Shown here: positions 61,077-64,000 of the stretch, in pieces
Layout: every line of letters begins with the position of its first letter
How positions within the stretch are numbered: position 1 is the stretch's first letter
Assembly: GCA_036273675.1 (NCBI GenBank)
Contig: DASUHD010000123.1
Span: 1 to 64,000 of the forward strand
DNA: 64,000 bases
Direction of reading: 5' to 3'
DNA from: DAHUXT01 sp036273675
Lineage (GTDB): Bacteria; Chloroflexota; Ktedonobacteria; Ktedonobacterales; JADMIN01
Notes under the pieces: model-generated
Databases searched by the model: none
What the model was told of the DNA's origin: nothing
Seen by the model: only the letters and a program-made list of their open reading frames with translations
Position numbers and translations under genes: made by a program

Positions 61077-62273
61077 ATGCGAGATATGAGACAGATACCC
61101 GGTGTGGTGGTGCTCGGAAGCGATTTCAAGGCGCTGGGTGTTATTCGCAGCCTGGGACGACATGGCATACCCGCAATCGTCGTCGATAGTCAGCCGCGTT
61201 CTGCGTGGTTCTCACGCTATGTGACGCGTCGGGTTTCGTGGCAGGGTTCACTAGAAGACCCAGCGCTTGCCGACTACCTGGTACAGATTGGACGAGAACT
61301 TCAGCTGCAAAACTGGATGCTCGTGGCGGCGCAAGATGACGCTGTAGGGCTTGTCGCAGAACACCGCGATGCGCTTGCGATGATCTACCAACCGACAACG
61401 CCACCATGGGATGTCGTCCGCTGGGCGTTCGACAAGCGGCTCACCGATCGCATGGCGCGCGAATCAGGAGTGGCCTACCCGGGTACCTGGTATCCCGCGC
61501 ACGAAAGCGACCTGGACCAGCTTGGCCTACACTTTCCGGTCATCATCAAGCCAGCCATCTCGATCCATATGCAACATGCAGCACGTTTGAAAGCGTTGCC
61601 TGCTACTAACATCGAAGAACTCCACACACAGTACCGGATCGCGACAGGGATGGTCAGCCCAGATGAGATCATGGTGCAGGAAGTGATTCCCGGTGGTGGC
61701 GCCAGCCAGGTTTCTGTCGCCACACTTTGCCTCGACGGCGAGATCAAACAGGTAATGACTGCGCGTCGCCGCCGCCAATACCCAATTGATTACGGCCTGG
61801 GCAGCAGTTTCGTCGAATCGGTGTATCTGCCGGAGTTGATTGACCCCTCCGAGCGCTTGCTGCGCTACATGCGCGCCTCGGGAATGGTCGAAGTCGAATT
61901 CAAGCAGGACCCCCGCGACGGCGTATACAAACTGCTCGATATCAATATCCGGCCCTGGGGCTGGCATACACTCTGTATCTCCTGCGGGCTTGATCTCCCC
62001 TATCTCCAATATCAGCAGATGATCGGCCAAACATCGCCTCAATTTGCGCCACGCTATGGCACGCGCTGGATTCGTGGCGCAACAGACGTCCTTGCGGGCG
62101 TCCAGGAGATGCGTGCTGGCACTACCACACCCTGGGGCTACGCGCGCTCGCTGTTTGGTAGCAATACTTTCTCCGTATTGAACTGGCGTGATCCTCTCCC
62201 CGCCTTTGGCGACCTCGCCGTCCTCGCCACCAGATTTGCCCATAAACCACACGCCAAGGAGGCATATGCATGA
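61077..62273 (+). CDS. ATP-grasp superfamily enzyme (carboxylate-amine ligase-like)
   Basis: A 398-residue ATP-grasp protein. The N-terminal preATP-grasp domain begins VVVLGSDFKALGVIRSLGRHG. The ATP-grasp fold follows with FPVIIKPAI (phosphate-binding Lys region), IMVQEVIPGGG and the metal-binding VEVEFKQDP and LLDINIRPWGWHT. It probably couples an acid to an amine, for example adding an amino acid to a sugar acid; the substrate is unknown. A GGGGGAGAAGG precedes the ATG at 61077. Its stop overlaps the flippase start as ATGA. Confidence 0.87.
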   Translation: MRDMRQIPGVVVLGSDFKALGVIRSLGRHGIPAIVVDSQPRSAWFSRYVTRRVSWQGSLEDPALADYLVQIGRELQLQNWMLVAAQDDAVGLVAEHRDALAMIYQPTTPPWDVVRWAFDKRLTDRMARESGVAYPGTWYPAHESDLDQLGLHFPVIIKPAISIHMQHAARLKALPATNIEELHTQYRIATGMVSPDEIMVQEVIPGGGASQVSVATLCLDGEIKQVMTARRRRQYPIDYGLGSSFVESVYLPELIDPSERLLRYMRASGMVEVEFKQDPRDGVYKLLDINIRPWGWHTLCISCGLDLPYLQYQQMIGQTSPQFAPRYGTRWIRGATDVLAGVQEMRAGTTTPWGYARSLFGSNTFSVLNWRDPLPAFGDLAVLATRFAHKPHAKEAYA

Positions 62274-64000
62274 ATAACTTGCGAAAGGTCCTCGGCAACA
62301 CGGGCGTCTCATTCGTTGGACAAATAATTACCTGGATATCAACCCTCGCGCTGACTGCGGCATACGGTCGCTTTCTTGGCGACGAGCGATTCGGCGAGCT
62401 ATTTTTCGCTATCAGCTTTGTCGCGCTCGTTGGCTTTCCTATCGAATTTGGCTTCAATCAACAGATTGTCCGTGACGTTGCGCAAGACCCAACCAAGGCG
62501 CTTCGCTACCCTGCGAATGTGCTCTTGTTGAAACTGGCGATGTGGGCGACTTTGTTTGCCGCCATTCTTGGTGTGATGAATGTGCTTGGCTTCGCACGCG
62601 AAGAGCGCATTCTCGTGATCCTGGTGGGCTGTGTCCTGCTGATCAGTTCGACGGGCAGCACGTTCGGTTCGATTCACACTGCCGCGCAACGCCAGATATT
62701 CCCGGCGATTGCGCTCGTAATTGAAAAAGGTCTAGGCGCCATTATCGCCATTTTGTGGATGCGCGCGGGTGGCGGCGTGGTTGCCGCGGGAGCCGCGCTG
62801 CTGATTGGCGCATGCGCTGGCGCGATCTGGCAACTGTTCTGGTTTTTTCGTCTGGTGGGCTTTCGCTGGCGCCTCGACTTCCAACTCATGCGCAACCTGG
62901 TGATGCAAAGCATTCCATTTCTTATTTATGGGGTCATCGGTGTCATTTACTATCGTATTGATACCGTGTTCTTGCAGGCGATGACCTCAACATCGGTCGT
63001 TGGCACCTATGGCGCGGCATATCGGCTCTTCGACACTCTTGTCTTCCTGCCAAATATTGTCATCGTGGCCGTGATGTATCCGGTAATGGCAAAGCTGTCG
63101 GTGAATTCAGAGCGCCAGATGAAAGTGGCTATCGAGAAGTCGGTGAATTTCCTGCTCGTTGCGGGGATTCCTGTGATGGTAGGAATGATCGTCGCCGCAC
63201 CGAATATCATTGGTTATCTCTACCACAACAACCAGTTTACCCCATCAGTGCCGATACTCCAGGCTCTTGCGCCTGGACTGGCAATTCTCTATCTCAACTC
63301 AGTCTGGACAACAGCCCTCATGAGTTTGAAAATGGAGAGACAGTTGCCGTGGATTGCTGGAGCGGCGCTGGTATTCAATGTCATCGGCAACGTCCTGCTG
63401 ATTCCGCGATTAGGCGGCGTGGGAGCGGCGATTGTGACCTCGCTCACGGAACTATTGCTCATGGTGCTTGCGCTCTGTGTTCTACCACGCAAGATGCTCC
63501 CGGTGCGAAGTCTGACAACGGGCGTGAAAGCGCTCGCAGCCAGCCTCGCGATGGCTCTCGTGGTAGTCATGTTAAGCAAACTCTCGCTCCTGATTGTCTT
63601 GCCCGTTGCGGGCATTACGTATGCGTTGGTTGCAACCGCACTAGCTACGATTCCGCGCGAAGATCTTGATGCGCTGTATCTCGCAATCGCTCGCCGGAAG
63701 TCGCGTAGCGTTGCCCCAGCTGTCAATGCTCCTGTTGCGAGACGACAGGGAGGTTCATCAACAGCGCTTGCATTCAGCGGGAGCGGATACACATCTAGTG
63801 TGGATTGGCGGATTGAACGCGGAAGGGTGCAGTTGGTGGATACCAATAGACTGCCGCGCTGGCTCCAGAACCTTGCGAGCACTGTGACAACGTGGGGGAC
63901 TCATCTTGCAAGCAGCGCTCGCGCAAGCGTGAGACGAGGAGCCTCCGCAGTTCGCCGCATCAGTGCGGCATCCGTCAAATATGCCACGAATTACATCATC
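62270..64000 (+). CDS. Polysaccharide flippase (Wzx/MATE-type), partial at window end
   Basis: At least 577 residues; the frame is open to the last base. The N-terminal ~470 residues are a polysaccharide transporter with about twelve to fourteen helices, starting NNLRKVLGNTGVSFVGQII, with the Wzx-like EFGFNQQIVRDVAQDP and GTYGAAYRLFDTLVFLPNIV. It would flip undecaprenyl-linked repeat units across the membrane. The remaining ~105 visible residues are a hydrophilic, arginine-rich extension (from about 63670) not usual in Wzx. AAGGAGG seven bases before the ATG and an ATGA overlap with the upstream gene fix the start. Confidence 0.9.
   Translation, partial: MNNLRKVLGNTGVSFVGQIITWISTLALTAAYGRFLGDERFGELFFAISFVALVGFPIEFGFNQQIVRDVAQDPTKALRYPANVLLLKLAMWATLFAAILGVMNVLGFAREERILVILVGCVLLISSTGSTFGSIHTAAQRQIFPAIALVIEKGLGAIIAILWMRAGGGVVAAGAALLIGACAGAIWQLFWFFRLVGFRWRLDFQLMRNLVMQSIPFLIYGVIGVIYYRIDTVFLQAMTSTSVVGTYGAAYRLFDTLVFLPNIVIVAVMYPVMAKLSVNSERQMKVAIEKSVNFLLVAGIPVMVGMIVAAPNIIGYLYHNNQFTPSVPILQALAPGLAILYLNSVWTTALMSLKMERQLPWIAGAALVFNVIGNVLLIPRLGGVGAAIVTSLTELLLMVLALCVLPRKMLPVRSLTTGVKALAASLAMALVVVMLSKLSLLIVLPVAGITYALVATALATIPREDLDALYLAIARRKSRSVAPAVNAPVARRQGGSSTALAFSGSGYTSSVDWRIERGRVQLVDTNRLPRWLQNLASTVTTWGTHLASSARASVRRGASAVRRISAASVKYATNYII

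Overview
The window looks like a chromosomal segment (GC a little under 60 %) of a free-living, probably Chloroflexota bacterium, perhaps Ktedonobacteria or a relative. That placement is an inference. It rests on a form I aerobic CO dehydrogenase, a two-domain NagZ and MurQ amino-sugar set, frequent GTG/TTG starts, very frequent four-base ATGA/GTGA gene overlaps, and no outer-membrane or LPS genes. No rRNA or ribosomal protein is present to settle the taxonomy.

Layout. 1-16.8 kb is ordinary mixed housekeeping: an XRE regulator, a stand-alone receiver protein, a PduO-type cobalamin adenosyltransferase, an acyl-ACP thioesterase-like protein, an AidB-like acyl-CoA dehydrogenase, glycogen branching enzyme, an MBL hydrolase, a phospholipase D-type enzyme, a histidine phosphatase, two linked genes of unknown function, truB, a surface membrane protein and murI. 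At 16.9-22.4 kb an OsmC gene and tRNA-Trp(CCA) are followed by two tandem insertions. The 3' half of the tRNA is repeated at 19.57 kb (44 of 45 bases) and, degenerate, at 22.31 kb. The first segment holds a tyrosine recombinase and a small membrane protein; the second holds an MMPL transporter.

22.4-35.7 kb is an amino-sugar and cell-wall recycling region: gntR-murQ-kinase-nagZ on the minus strand, divergent nagA, a SIS-domain deaminase candidate, and a five-gene oligopeptide-type ABC importer. DasR/NagR-like palindromes lie at 26874 and 29382. The second sits inside a pair of divergent sigma70-type promoters that share their -35 region, so one repressor could control both import and catabolism. 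The proposed route is: NagZ releases GlcNAc/MurNAc, the BadF-type kinase phosphorylates them, MurQ converts MurNAc-6-P to GlcNAc-6-P, NagA deacetylates it, and the SIS protein deaminates or isomerises it.

35.7-41.0 kb is a coxMSL-coxG-xdhC operon. CoxL carries the AYRCSFR active-site loop of form I, true CO-oxidising dehydrogenases, and the XdhC protein has a C-terminal YHS domain. An OmpR-type response regulator follows at 41.6 kb.

42.9-64.0 kb is an exopolysaccharide locus of the Wzx/Wzy type. It contains a priming sugar transferase, sugar-nucleotide modifying genes (DegT aminotransferase, Gfo/Idh dehydrogenase, WbpD-like acetyltransferase), a FemAB-like protein, a secreted glycosidase-SGNH fusion, a deacetylase, three glycosyltransferase-type genes counting the GT2 enzyme, an O-antigen polymerase/ligase, a 44-residue two-helix membrane protein, a BY-kinase, a Wzz protein, a flavoprotein, an ATP-grasp enzyme, and a flippase that runs off the right end.

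Starts were re-chosen by Shine-Dalgarno spacing and gene overlaps where the longest open frame was implausible. All functional calls are by eye from motifs; no database search was run.
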